From Cymbomonas tetramitiformis (lineage: Eukaryota > Chlorophyta > Pyramimonadophyceae > Pyramimonadales > Pyramimonadaceae), in NCBI GenBank assembly GCA_001247695.2, contig LGRX02031319.1, forward strand, positions 1 to 42,442: 42,442 nucleotides of DNA, given 5' to 3'. Shown one piece after another: positions 21,472 through 31,701 of this stretch. The stretch's first letter is position 1. Every line of letters begins with the position of its first letter. Position numbers and translations under genes: made by a program. Under the pieces are notes generated by a model that made no database searches, was not told the origin of the DNA, and saw nothing but the letters and a program-made list of their open reading frames with translations.

Positions 21472-22330
21472 CTAGAACTTGGGCGGGGTTATGACCTTGA
21501 CCGCCCAAGTTTTCTAGAACTTGGGCGGGGCGATGACAGTGACCGCCCAAGTTTTCGAGAACTTGGGCGGGGCGATGACCGTGACCGCCCAAGTTTTCGA
21601 GAACTTGGGCGGGGCGATGACATACAGTGACCGCCCAAGTTTTCGAGAACTTGGGCGGGGTTATGACCTTGACCGCCCAAGTTTTCTAGAACTTGGGCGG
21701 GGCGATGACAGTGACCGCCCAAGTTTTCGAGAACTTGGGCGGGGCGATGACCGTGACCGCCCAAGTTTTCTAAAACTTGGGCGGGGCGATGACGGTGACC
21801 GCCCAAGTTTTCGAAGACTTGGGCGGGGCGATGACAGTGACCGCCCAAGTTTTCGAGAACTTTTGCGGGGCGATGACAGTGACCGCCCAAGTTTTCTAGA
21901 ACTTGGGCGGGGCGATGACCGTGACCGCCCAAGCTTTCGAGAACTTGGGCGGGGCGATGACAGTGACCGCCCAAGTTTTCGAGAACTTGGGCGGGGCGAT
22001 GACCGTGACCGCCCAAGTTTCCTAAGACTTGGGCGGGGCGATGACAGTGACCGCCCAAGTTTTCGAGAACTTGGGCGGGGCGATGACAGTGCCCCGCCCA
22101 AGTTTCCTAAGACTTGGGCGGGGCGATGACAGTGACCGCCCAAGTTTTCGAGAACTTGGGCGGGGCGGTGACAGTGACCGCCCAAGTTTTCGAGAACTTG
22201 GGCGGGGCGATGACCGTGACCGCCCAAGTTTTCGAGAACTTGGGCGGGGCGATGACCGTCACCGCCCAAGTTCTCGAGAACTTGGGCGGGGCGATGATAG
22301 TGACCGCCCAAGTTTTCGAAGACTTGGGCT
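21472..22330. repeat. Palindromic 42-bp tandem array between divergent genes
   Basis: About 20 copies of a 42-bp unit. Each holds a near-perfect palindrome made of CCGCCCAAGTTTTC and GAGAACTTGGGCGG, joined by a GGCGATGACAGTGA-type spacer. One unit is 47 bp. Arms vary in matched pairs in places (TTTTCTAGAA, TTTTCGAGAA), while others are broken (TTTCCTAAGA). The array fills the entire 1-kb gap between the start codons of the leftward DUF7869-like gene (21400) and the rightward gene (22386). It may act as a shared bidirectional promoter/operator or as a protein-binding array. Frames across it on both strands are repeat translations. Confidence 0.9.
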
Positions 22331-25300
22331 GGGAGTTTCGCAGGGTTAAACAGAGCCCGTTGTGCAGCATACAAAACTTTTCGCAATGTCATCTTTTCTA
22401 CCGTCAATTGTAATAGGTCTTTTGGAGGAGGTGTTTCATAATGATGATAAACTTCTGGAAGATATCGAGCAGATTAAGAATGACGGCACGCAGTTGAAGA
22501 CGGATTCGGCGGTGATAGCGCGGTGCGTCGGGAAGGAGAAGGCGGGTGTTGATAAGGCTGCGCTAGAAGATTTGGGCCTTTCCATCGGGACAAAACAAGA
22601 GCTCGCTGAGGTTGAATCCCTTAAGTTAGTAGACGAAGAAGGGTTTGGGTGTCTTCGGAAAGGTTGCCTGTTCAGCTTGCACTCGGAAGAGGCGTCGCGT
22701 CGGATGGTGGACATAGACATAATGCGACGGTTCGATCGCTTAAAAAAAGTTTGCGCACCTTGGACCGGAGACAGCGAGCACCAAAAGGCGAAAACGAAAA
22801 CGGACTGGGAACGATTTGCCCACCAGACCTGCGTGGATCTTCTGGAGGATATGAGGGATAGGGCAGCCGTGTCTGTCTCCTCTCAACCATCATCCCCAGG
22901 TACTGTTCGAAAACCTATTTTTTCACTTTGGCGCGTCCTCCGTGTTCTTGATGGAACATCGCGTGTCCTCAGGTACGGTGCCGGGAGATGCGTTCGTCCG
23001 CACGCACCTCTGCAGCATCCTGAAAGAACCATCTGAAGCACCTCGCTTGCTTCGGGGGAACGATACGGACCGTGGGGAACTCGTTGCTTTCAATCTCGCC
23101 GCCGAGATTACGGAGGCCCCAAACTATGTTTTGTGTGTTGTTGCTCACACAATAGAGGAAAACAAGAAGGTCATGGTCCGATATTTAGATTCTACGGGGT
23201 CAGGACACAGTCTTCTGGAGGTTGCTTTAGACGTGCAGAGCGACGTACACTACATCGTGCAGCATGAAGGTCGCGAGGCTTTCAATCTGGGGCAGGGGAT
23301 GTTGAGCCTGCTTCAGGATGCCCACAGTCGAAAGTTGGATGAGTCTGAACGGCAGGAACTTGACAGGTATTTCGACGAAATGACTTACGAGGACGCGGAG
23401 TTTGCGGTATATATGGGGCAACAGTTGCCTGCCGGGTCGGCCTTCAGAGAAGTGGCGCTCATGACGAACGAGGAGATCGACACTGTGCACGATGGGTTAC
23501 CGTATGGCTCGAGGAAACCAGAAACACCAGCTGCACCAACATTTATCCAATCAGCAACAGGGCATAATTGGGATCCGCACGGTAGGAGCCTTTATCGGAT
23601 AAAGCTGCTGCAGAAGAAGTACGAGCTTCTGCAGGACGGCGGTGACAACAGCGGACAGGGCAGCGCACATGCAAGCGAAACTACAGCCGTTGACGATCTC
23701 CGAACAGTCGCTGAATTGGGATCCCAGCGTCGCGACAGCCTTGCACCCACTGACGTCTCGGATTTCGCTAAGACAGCGTCTGCAGCCTTGGACCAGGGGG
23801 ACTTGGGGGAGACGGCGGTGTCCTCTGGCGAAGGCAGTGGTCCTACGTTGTTGAATCAGGTACCAGATGTCGTGGACCTCCCGGGCTTCATGTTGAGTGG
23901 GTTGGACGAGGAGACCGATCAAGGGTGGGATCCCGTAGCGCTGGCACAAATGGTACTTCAAGACAACCCCCTTGCCAGCGAAGAACACGAGACGAGGGGG
24001 GCGGTGCCTGACCAGCGCATGCAGGTAATTGAAAATTGGACGTTGCAGGCGGCATACACCTACGCTGACCTGGTCCTGATGTTGCAGAACAGTGGCTGTG
24101 AAATCAGCGAGCCATTTGATTTTAACCAGACTCATACCCCGGAGATGATAGAAGTGCTTAAAGGTTCTGCAGCCTGCACGGACGCCACCGACCCTTCGAC
24201 CTGGGAGCCCAAAAGCGATAAGGAGCCGGAGCCGCAACGATGGGGGTTTCTTCTGTCCTTCAAGCTGAAGAACAAAAGGCTGCAACCCGAGTTGGCGTTC
24301 GTTTCGACGGTGAAGACCATGTTGTACGAGATGCCAAAGGACTGTCCTTACGCGGACGCCATCCTTATATTGCATCCCCGACACGAATGCGAAGTTTTGG
24401 GTACTGTTCAAGAGGCACTATTTTTTTGTATCGAAAAGTTCCAGGAGGTGGAGGGTATTACGAGGATTGCACTGCCAGCAGGCCATGGTCCTATAGATAA
24501 GCTGAGAACCACGATAGCAGCCGACACGAAGACCAGCCCGAAATATCTCGACGCGCGTCTTTCCGAGGAAATGGGGAACAGCGGGGTGATTGTCAGTTTT
24601 CAGAGGTTTGTTCCTGATCAGCAGGTAAATAAGATACTGAACAAGAGCGGCATACTGGAGGGAAAGTCGATCATCCCAGCCTTCAAGGCTTCTCTGAAGT
24701 GCGAGCGGAACCTGGAGTTCCGGTTTGAAGTGGTGCAAGGGATGAGGGTGTCCACCTCCATGCACAAGGAGTTTGCAGGTGTCCACAGGTTCGTTTGCCT
24801 GACCATGAACCTGTCACTGACCCAACTTCATTTGTAACACACTCGTTTGTAGTACATAGTCAAGATATATGAATAAGGAGGTTGTTGGTGCCCACGCACA
24901 GGTTCGTTTGCCTGACATGGGTTGGCCAGTGGCACGCCACTTACATGGCGATAAACGGCAATCACCCCAAGCCGGGCGACGTTACTTGCACGATGTTCCA
25001 GGCTCCCGCTGTGTATGAGCGGAAGCTGGAGATGAAGCGAAAGGAGAAGTATGCCGGCGACTACCCGCACGTGCGAATAACAAAGAAGAGTGGCGCGAAG
25101 GCTTCTCTGACAGGCGTCGTCACGCGCCTGGTGGAAGACAGGAAAGAGGGGCCGATAACTCCTTCTGAAATTCAGAAGGAGAACGAGCACTACAGGTTGT
25201 TCAATAAGGTCCTGGGGATGTTCTGGAAGAAGATCGAGGAAGCAGAGAAGCTGGGCAAAGAGACTGGTGGGAAGTTTGAGGCTAGGAAGTGGTGCTTGGC

Positions 25301-25470
25301 GGGCAGCGTTTTCAATAAAAACGCCCCTGCGCGAGTAGTGGGGAAGATCATCTTAGGCAACAAGGGCCAAACCGCCGTGTATGAGGATTTCCCGAAGGCG
25401 CCTTCCACCCAGAAGACCACGACCCCTATCCCAGGCGGGAAGGGCAAAGCCCCGGTAGTGCGTGTACCTA

Positions 25471-25480
25471 TGGATCTTGC
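25471..25480 (+). repeat. Left target-site duplication of inner element
   Basis: TGGATCTTGC, identical to 36750-36759. The coding frame of the host gene (M-D-L-A) resumes after the right copy, which confirms that the duplication arose by insertion. Ten base pairs fits the 9-11 bp typical of Mutator-like elements. Confidence 0.9.
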
Positions 25481-26624
25481 ACCAAACGCAATTGGGGAGT
25501 TTGGGAGTTTCGGGAGTTCGGGAGTTTTACAATGGGAGGCCCTAAAAAAATCGAAAATTTGACCGAATCTAGGGTTTTAGATTTTCCCGAGTGGAATGTA
25601 ATTTTATTTAATTTTCCGGTTGATTTAGGGTTTAAGAAATATTCCTAATTTTCACGAAAGAAATCATCTTTTTCAGCCTGAATTAAGGAATGTTTATGGG
25701 GTTTTTTGTGTTAAGAAAACATAAATTTTCCATTGAACTTGTATAATATTTCACGCATTTTTAAGCTTCAAATTTTTTTTCGAAACTCGGTAGCAAAATG
25801 AAACTTTTTACGTCTGATTTTTATGAAAAATGTTTTTGGGGGTTCATCGATGAACCCCTTTTATTTTTCCTAGTTTTATATGAATTTCGGGCCTTTTTGG
25901 GTGTTGGGGAGTTTTACAAGGGGAGGCCCTGAAAAAATCGAAAATTTGACCGAATCTAGGGTTTAAGATTTTCCCGAGTTGAATGTAATTTTATTTAATT
26001 TCCCGGTTGTTTTAGGGTTTAAGAAATATTCCTGATTTTAACTAAAAAAATCATCTTTGTCAGCCTGAATTAAGGAAAGTTTATGGGGTTTTTTGTGTTA
26101 AGAAAACAAAAAATTTCCATTGAATTTGTACCATATTTCACGCACTCTCCAGCTTCAAATTTTTTTTCGAAACTCGGTAGCAAAATCACACTTTATACGT
26201 CTGATTTTTATGAAATATGTTTTTGGGTGTTCATCGATGAACCCCTTTTATTTTTTCTAGTTTTATATGCCCTTTTTGGGGGTTTTTCTACATTTTTTGA
26301 AATTTCTTCAAAAAACCCCGATTTCTTTGCAATTTCAGGAATATTTTATATTTATATATCACATGAAATATACAGCTTCAAATCAATATTCAAAACAAAG
26401 TTACCGGCGCGCATGTTTTGCCTCCAGAGTTTAACACGACTTCACCTTTTCTAGTGCCCTTCGCCCCATCGCCTACTCGTCTTCGTGCATTGACCAACTA
26501 CGTTCTCCATTGGTTTTTCACGTGCTTTCGCGGACCACTACTAACCACAAGTCCGGGTGGCCGGCCCCCCAGTTAGGTTCAAAACATACTTCTTTCCCCG
26601 CCAAGATCCCTAACTAACTTTCAC
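25481..26624 (+). repeat. Left terminal inverted repeat of inner element (1144 bp)
   Basis: The sequence is the near-identical inverse of 35405-36749. It starts ACCAAACGCAATTGGGGAGT and ends at CTAACTAACTTTCAC. It contains a tandem internal duplication of about 390 bp (starting GAGTTTTACAATGGGAGGCC and GAGTTTTACAAGGGGAGGCC), each part with one TTCATCGATGAA palindrome (25843-25854 and 26230-26241). The inner 170 bp is GC-richer and almost perfectly conserved between the two TIRs. Confidence 0.95.
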
Positions 26625-26638
26625 GAACTTTCGATGTT

Positions 26639-29600
26639 CTACTTCACGTTTGTCACTTTCATCTTCCGGTACGGCTCACTCAATCCAAGATCCCCCACAT
26701 GGCGCTTCGCGCAGCAGAACACCGCGTGAGATAAATAGTGCACCGCGCTAATGAAGTTTGCACGCTTCCTCTCCACGCCGATGAAGGCGCGTCCCATGCG
26801 AAGCGCTCCAATCCCAGTGGTTCCTGCGGAACACTTAACATCTTTCAATACCCCGGCGTGTCCCTCGCGGCAAAACCAATGCATCCACAATGCCACGCAC
26901 CACTTCCCATGAACGGGTCCAGCACCACCATGTCGATGTCGGTTGTGTACCGCTCCACCAACAGCTCCATGAGCTCCACCTTTTTCTGTCCCACCACCAA
27001 GGTCTTGCCATGCTCTTCGCAGGGCTTACCGCCCTTCAAGCATCCCACTACGGCGCAATCGTGCTTGAAGGTATCCTGCACTTGAACAGCTTGGAAAGGT
27101 CGTGCCTGATGTTCTACCTCGGTCTGAACGATGTCCATCCTCTGCTCCTCATCCATTTCCTTCCAGCTTGGTTCCCAGCTCTCAGCCAGGTGCTTTTCCA
27201 AGGCCTTCTCAAAAGCCTTCACCTCTTGGTAACTTAGGGCACGCAAAATGTTTCCAGTCCAACAATTCAGCGGGAGGTAATCAAAGTCAAGGTCCTTACA
27301 TTGCTGCCCCCTGGTTTGGATGCTGGTCTTGAAGTCCAACTTCGGAGCCTCCAGCTTCCGTGCAAAAGTCGTGTACTGGTGTCCCACGGACTTTGGAGTG
27401 TTCGTGAAAGTCGCGTTGTTGCGGTTCCCCTCCGTCACGATGTACCCCGGCATTGTCTTGTACACCTGTGATCCTTCCCCCCTTTTCCCTCCCTTTAAGA
27501 AACGTAACAAAAAAACAAAAATAAAAGGGTGCCTTCAAAGCAACAAGTGTTACATCGATCCTACCGGGTGCTTCAACGCCTTCCAGCCCGCCTCCAAAGC
27601 TCGAAGGGCTTCACTGTCGCCTAAGGCACACACAATGGTGTCTCCGTCCACCTTTCCCAGATCGGCGTATTTATGAACCTCCGACATGCCATCGTTGTTC
27701 GCGCACAGCTCGTCCAACTTGACTGCGAACGCATCCCAATCCACCTTCGTGTTGTACCCGGTCTTGCTCTCATGGCCCCACGGAACATCCGTGATGACCG
27801 CCGCCACACAAAACTTATCTTCCGCCGCGTTGTGCGTGATGACGTCCATGGCCCCGAGAGCTTCGCCGAAGTACAGCTGCAACAGCGGGATGCCTTGGGA
27901 GTTCATGGCAACCGATGTCAACACCAACAACTTCTCAGACTCGGCATGTCCGTGTTGATGGATTAACTCCAAGACGTACTCCACCTTCTCATCCTTCACC
28001 TTCGTGCCACGCGTCACGCCACGGTTCTTCACCGCTACCACCTTCGGCACCTCCACGGACACAATATTGTGCACATGATGCCGTACACCAGGCTTCAACG
28101 CCTCCTCATTCATCTTCAAGAACTGCCCAATCTCAATGCTCTCCTTCACCGGTCCCTTCTGCTGCGTTCCATTTCGGAGCGTTCCGCCTGCCATCTTCCA
28201 TTGTCGCAACCCTTCGTAGTCCGGGTTCCCTCGCGACACCCCAACCCAAGGCTTCATCCATTCCGCGCAGGGGGCCGGGTCGTCCTCCATGTCCTGCTCA
28301 TCCTTCTGTTTCTCCTTGTCGCTAAGCCAAGCCGCGTAAGCGGCATCCTCCTCCTCAAAGGCCTGCAACTCTTGACGTAGCTTCCCCATCTCCGCCCTCT
28401 TCTTAGTTAGATCCTTTCTCTGCTTCTTTGATTTTGGGACATGTTCCCCCGCGTCCTCCGCCGCAAACCAATCCGCCACTTCCTGTCTCTTCCGCTTCCG
28501 ATCTTCACGTGTTTCACGAACCTCATCCGACTCCTTTTCAAAGTCAAACTTTCCATCCTCCTCCTCATCGCCCTCCTCATCGCCCTCCTCTTCCTCTTCG
28601 TTCTCCTCCTCCTCGTTCTCCTGACCATCTTCCTCACCAACCGGTTCCTCACCTTCTACCTCCTCATCCCCATCGCCTACCTCGTCATCATCCCCAACCG
28701 ACGCACCTTCCTGCGTCTCTTCCTTTTCCTCTTCAACATCCCCACCCGTCTCACCAGCTGCAACTTCCGCAAGGGTCTCGACGCCACTCTCCTGAGCCTC
28801 CACAGCAGTCTCCTCCCACTCAACCATCTCGTTGTGCTTCTTCAGCATGTCCTGCACGACTTTCGGCTCGACATCCCGGTTCAAGCGAGGCAAGTTACTG
28901 GTCTTGGAGCAAGTCTCGTTGGCGTCGAAGAAAGTACCATCGTACCTGTAAACAAAAGTTTAACACCCATCACCTTTCCGCATAAAAAAATAGTTCACGG
29001 CTTTAACCAAACCGTGGTAGATGGACTTACTTTCCGGCGCTCATGTCCTCCAAGAACTTGGACGCCTCTTCAGTTTTTTTCGCCTTCCCCTTAGAGCTTT
29101 GAAGCTCTAGCTGTGAGCGGACTTCTTGACGAAGCAGCACAAACGAACACAAGTCCGTGAAGGCGCGTGTGGTTCCGACGAAGCCCAAAGTCGCGCATTG
29201 CTTCTTCTTCTTCAAGTGGAGCTCGCCATTCTCGTCCTTCACGGCGAACTTGACGTTCTCGTTCACTTTCAGGAAAACCTGAGACATGTGTTTGTCTTCA
29301 GGCGTGATGGTTGCATGTAACACAATAAAATAAAGACCGGCTTCCACCGTACCTGATATCTTTGTGTCGGATTAAGACGTTGGAATTCCTTGTTGTCGAA
29401 CAAGGAGTTGAAGCCGAAGGGGGAATCCTTCCCCAAAGCTTCGCAGTTCTCGCGAAGCAAGGCCTCCAGCCGCTCGTCGGGCCCGATCACCTTTTCGTGG
29501 ATGTGGGCCATCCTCTTGAAGAACATCAACGAGTATAACGAAGGGTCGATGTGAGAGAACAAAACAACCAACTTCTGTGGTTTGGCCACGGTCTTGTCAA

Positions 29601-31249
29601 TGGAGGACATCAGCCATTTGAAGGAGGTGTAGTCGTCGAAAAAGGTTTTTTTCTTGGACCCCTTCTCGTTCTGGACGATGCGCGAGAGGGCGAGGCATGT
29701 AACCTCCTCCTTGGTGATGTCCTCCGACACCACGATGACGTTGCATTCAAGAAACCTTTTGTCCCGGGCCTCTAGTTTTTTTCCGCCTACCACGGCGCCA
29801 TCTTGGAAGGCACGAGTGAAAAACTCGTGCCTACCATGTCCGTCAATGGCAATGTACCGCTTACTGAAAACAAAAACAAACACAGCACGCCATTTAAAAC
29901 GACAAAGAACATGGGTTAAAGGGTTAGAGAAACTATTTATAAAAAAATATATAAAGTGTTTACTTCAGCTAAAGCTACCACTGGCTGTCTAGCATCCACA
30001 AAGGACATTGCGTCCTACGTATTTTTGCGTTTCGCTCAGCGTCTTTTTTATTCTTGAGTCTCCTCTTAGCTACTGCCACGTTTGGAACATTATACCAGCT
30101 AATGGGAACATGGTTCTTCCTGCAAGAATCTTCCTCATCTTCTGAGGATGTAACATCTTCAAGCAACACTAGCTTAAAACCCCCTGTCTAAAATGCAACG
30201 CCTACGTCTAGTAATTTCTTTGTTGATCCTAATTCTTTCAGCTTCTCGGTTCATTGCACGTCTTCTTTGAAAGGCGCGCACGCCTTTAAACAGATCTCTG
30301 CAACATGTAACATCTACAAGCAACACTCGCTCTGACACCGCATGTTCTTCTTTCGAGCAAGAGTCCTGAAGGGAGTCAGTAGACCTGCAGATGAACAGCA
30401 AATAAACAAGAAGAAAGTCACCATGCAAAACCAAGAAGAGTTCAAGCACTAACCTTTTTTTGCTGAATAAGAAAAGCGTTCATCGATGAACGCAAAAGCG
30501 TTCATCGATGAACGCTTTTTAAAAAACACTGCTAAAGAAACAAGTGTTTTGACCGGTTTAAAGAAAAGTGTTCATCGATGAACGCTTTCTTTATTTTGTT
30601 TCTGAAGCTTGAGTATTTTAAACTGTTTTTAAGAAAGCGTTCATCGATGAACGCTTTTCTTAGTTTTCCTTGTATTTTCCCTGAGAAAAAAGCTGAATCA
30701 CACAGAAATATCGCAGCTTTTGCAACTCCAAACCGCAAAGTTTTAGGAAAAATACAAGGAAAACTAAGAAAAGCGCTCATCGATGAACGCTTTCTTAAAA
30801 ACAGTTTAAAATACTCAAGCTTCAGAAACAAAATAAAGAAAGCGTTCATCGATGAACACTTTTCTTTAAACCTGTTAAAACACTTGTTTCTTTAGCAGTG
30901 TTTTTTAAAAAGCGTTCATCGATGAACGCTTTTTCACACTTGTCTCTTCTACCTTTTGTCAGCGCAGTTCTTCAAGAAGGTTTAGTGAAACTTACCCGTG
31001 GGCCTTAGGATCTCCTTTTTTGGCGCGGCGCCAGATCATGGTTTGGGAAAGGTCGATGCCGTTTTTCTCAACGGACTTCTCCACGTTGACACCGTTGTGA
31101 TTGTGTCCTCTTGGGTTGTCAGCGAAAGAGCAGTCCGCGAGCTTCAGCACTTTCTGCTCAACGAAACGCTGTTCCATCACGTCCGCGTAAACCAACCTTT
31201 CCGTGTTGCCATCCCCGGACTTCTTGGTGGTTCCTTTTTTTGCAGGCAT
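26639..31249 (-). CDS. Beta-class DNA N4-cytosine/N6-adenine methyltransferase, 1047 aa, six exons
   Basis: Exons are 31249-30996, 29863-29353, 29278-29031, 28945-27565, 27465-26901 and 26823-26639. All five introns are GT-AG, every junction is in phase, and the sum is 3144 nt (1048 codons with stop). The N-terminus is basic (MPAKKGTTKKSG), followed by an uncharacterised region. Around residues 390-480 is a very acidic stretch (EEEENEEEEEGDEEG), then a basic K/R segment that may direct nuclear import. Motif IV appears as ITDVPWG at about residue 724. A target-recognition region follows, with KTMPGYIVTEGNRNNATFTN. Motif X-like QKKVELMELL precedes motif I, VLDPFMGSGTTGIGALRMGR, at about 980, which is split by intron 5 inside G-S-G. 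Motif IV before motif I is the circularly permuted order of beta-class bacterial-type amino-methyltransferases. DVPW replaces the usual DPPY/SPPW, so activity is likely but unproven. The introns argue against bacterial contamination. The role in the transposon is inferred. Confidence 0.9.
29975..30449 (-). other. Small open frames inside intron 1 of the methyltransferase gene
   Basis: Two adjacent minus-strand frames (30449-30174 and 30169-29975) encode Lys/Arg-rich peptides with a shared pattern: RVLLVDVTCCRD...RRRAMNREAERIRINK and LVLLEDVTSSED...KRRLKNKKDAERNAKIRR. They look like a tandem duplication of one basic motif. They may be an alternative exon, a small nested gene, or a chance product of a duplicated intron segment. 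No clear splice sites tie them to the flanking exons. Confidence 0.25.
30479..30926. repeat. Large inverted repeat with repeated TTCATCGATGAA palindromes
   Basis: Arms of about 180 bp (30498-30677 and 30746-30925) are almost perfect inverse copies around a spacer of about 70 bp. Palindromic cores TTCATCGATGAA lie at 30479, 30501, 30571, 30640, 30845 and 30915, with a CTCATCGATGAA variant at 30776. Most are flanked by GCG/CGC, giving GCGTTCATCGATGAACGC. The structure lies in intron 1 of the methyltransferase gene, near the middle of the transposon. In RNA it would form a hairpin of about 180 bp. Confidence 0.95.
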
Positions 31250-31701
31250 CTTTGCTTGTTTCTTTTGACTTTAAATCTTTGCGCTTTTAATTTGGCGGCT
31301 AGAGTTCTTTACTAGCTCTCAACTGTCTTCAGGTTTTCTTCGACTTCTCTTTCCGAAACACGTCGACTCCTTTGGTCAGTGTCGTTCTCGACTCGATATT
31401 TTTTCGCCTCGATATTTTTTTTTAAAATTTTCAAAGCGTTTCCTCGAGTCGAATATTTTGAAGGTTTCGCCTCGACTCGACACTCGACTCGATTTTTTCC
31501 TTCGCCTCTCTTTCCGAAACAGCTAGACTCGTTTGGTCGGTGTCGTTCTCGACTCGACTCGAAAATTTCCCAGCCGTCGCCTCGACTCGATTTTATTTCG
31601 GCGTCGCCTTTTATTTTGGCGACTAGAGTTTTTTAAGGCCTCTCCTCGACACTTTCACTTCGGGAGTGCATTTATTTTACCGACTTCCTAGGGCTAATGC
31701 A
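31250..31701. promoter_or_regulatory. Divergent intergenic region of inner element
   Basis: The 450 bp between the methyltransferase start (31249) and the transposase-like start (31702) must hold both promoters. It carries many copies of CTCGACTCGA or parts of it (around 31385, 31451, 31475-31495, 31548-31560, 31580) and repeated blocks such as TCTCTTTCCGAAACA. The two blocks 31340-31440 and 31500-31600 resemble each other, suggesting an internal duplication of regulatory sequence. No clear TATA box was identified. Confidence 0.5.

Noticed and set aside
21472..22330. CRISPR-like array
   Set aside because: Spacers are not unique (GGCGATGACAGTGA variants), the genome is eukaryotic and there are no cas genes. 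It is a palindromic tandem repeat.
21489..22413. Overlapping frames on both strands rich in RPSFRELGRGDD or PAQVLENLGGH
   Set aside because: They are translations of the 42-bp palindromic array (42 is divisible by three), open in several frames at once with no domain.
24770..24920. Duplicated peptide HRFVCLT at the end of one frame and start of the next, suggesting a tandem duplication
   Set aside because: The repeat coincides with the exon/intron borders CCACAG/GTTCG and GCACAG/GTTCG, and a 113-nt GT-AG intron joins the frames in phase. It is better read as an intron border with local similarity.
25560..26060. TAGGGTTTA motifs as plant-type telomeric repeats
   Set aside because: They are single occurrences inside the TIR and do not form tandem TTTAGGG runs.
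28428..29094. Plus-strand frames rich in Pro/His/Leu opposite the acidic region
   Set aside because: They are antisense shadows of the Glu/Asp-rich low-complexity exon.
27550..31249. Several separate minus-strand genes
   Set aside because: All five junctions have GT-AG borders, matching phases and a total divisible by three, with methyltransferase motifs split across exons. It is one gene.
26639..31249. Bacterial contamination as the source of the methyltransferase
   Set aside because: The gene has five spliceosomal introns, one inside motif I, and lies between TIRs within a eukaryotic gene.
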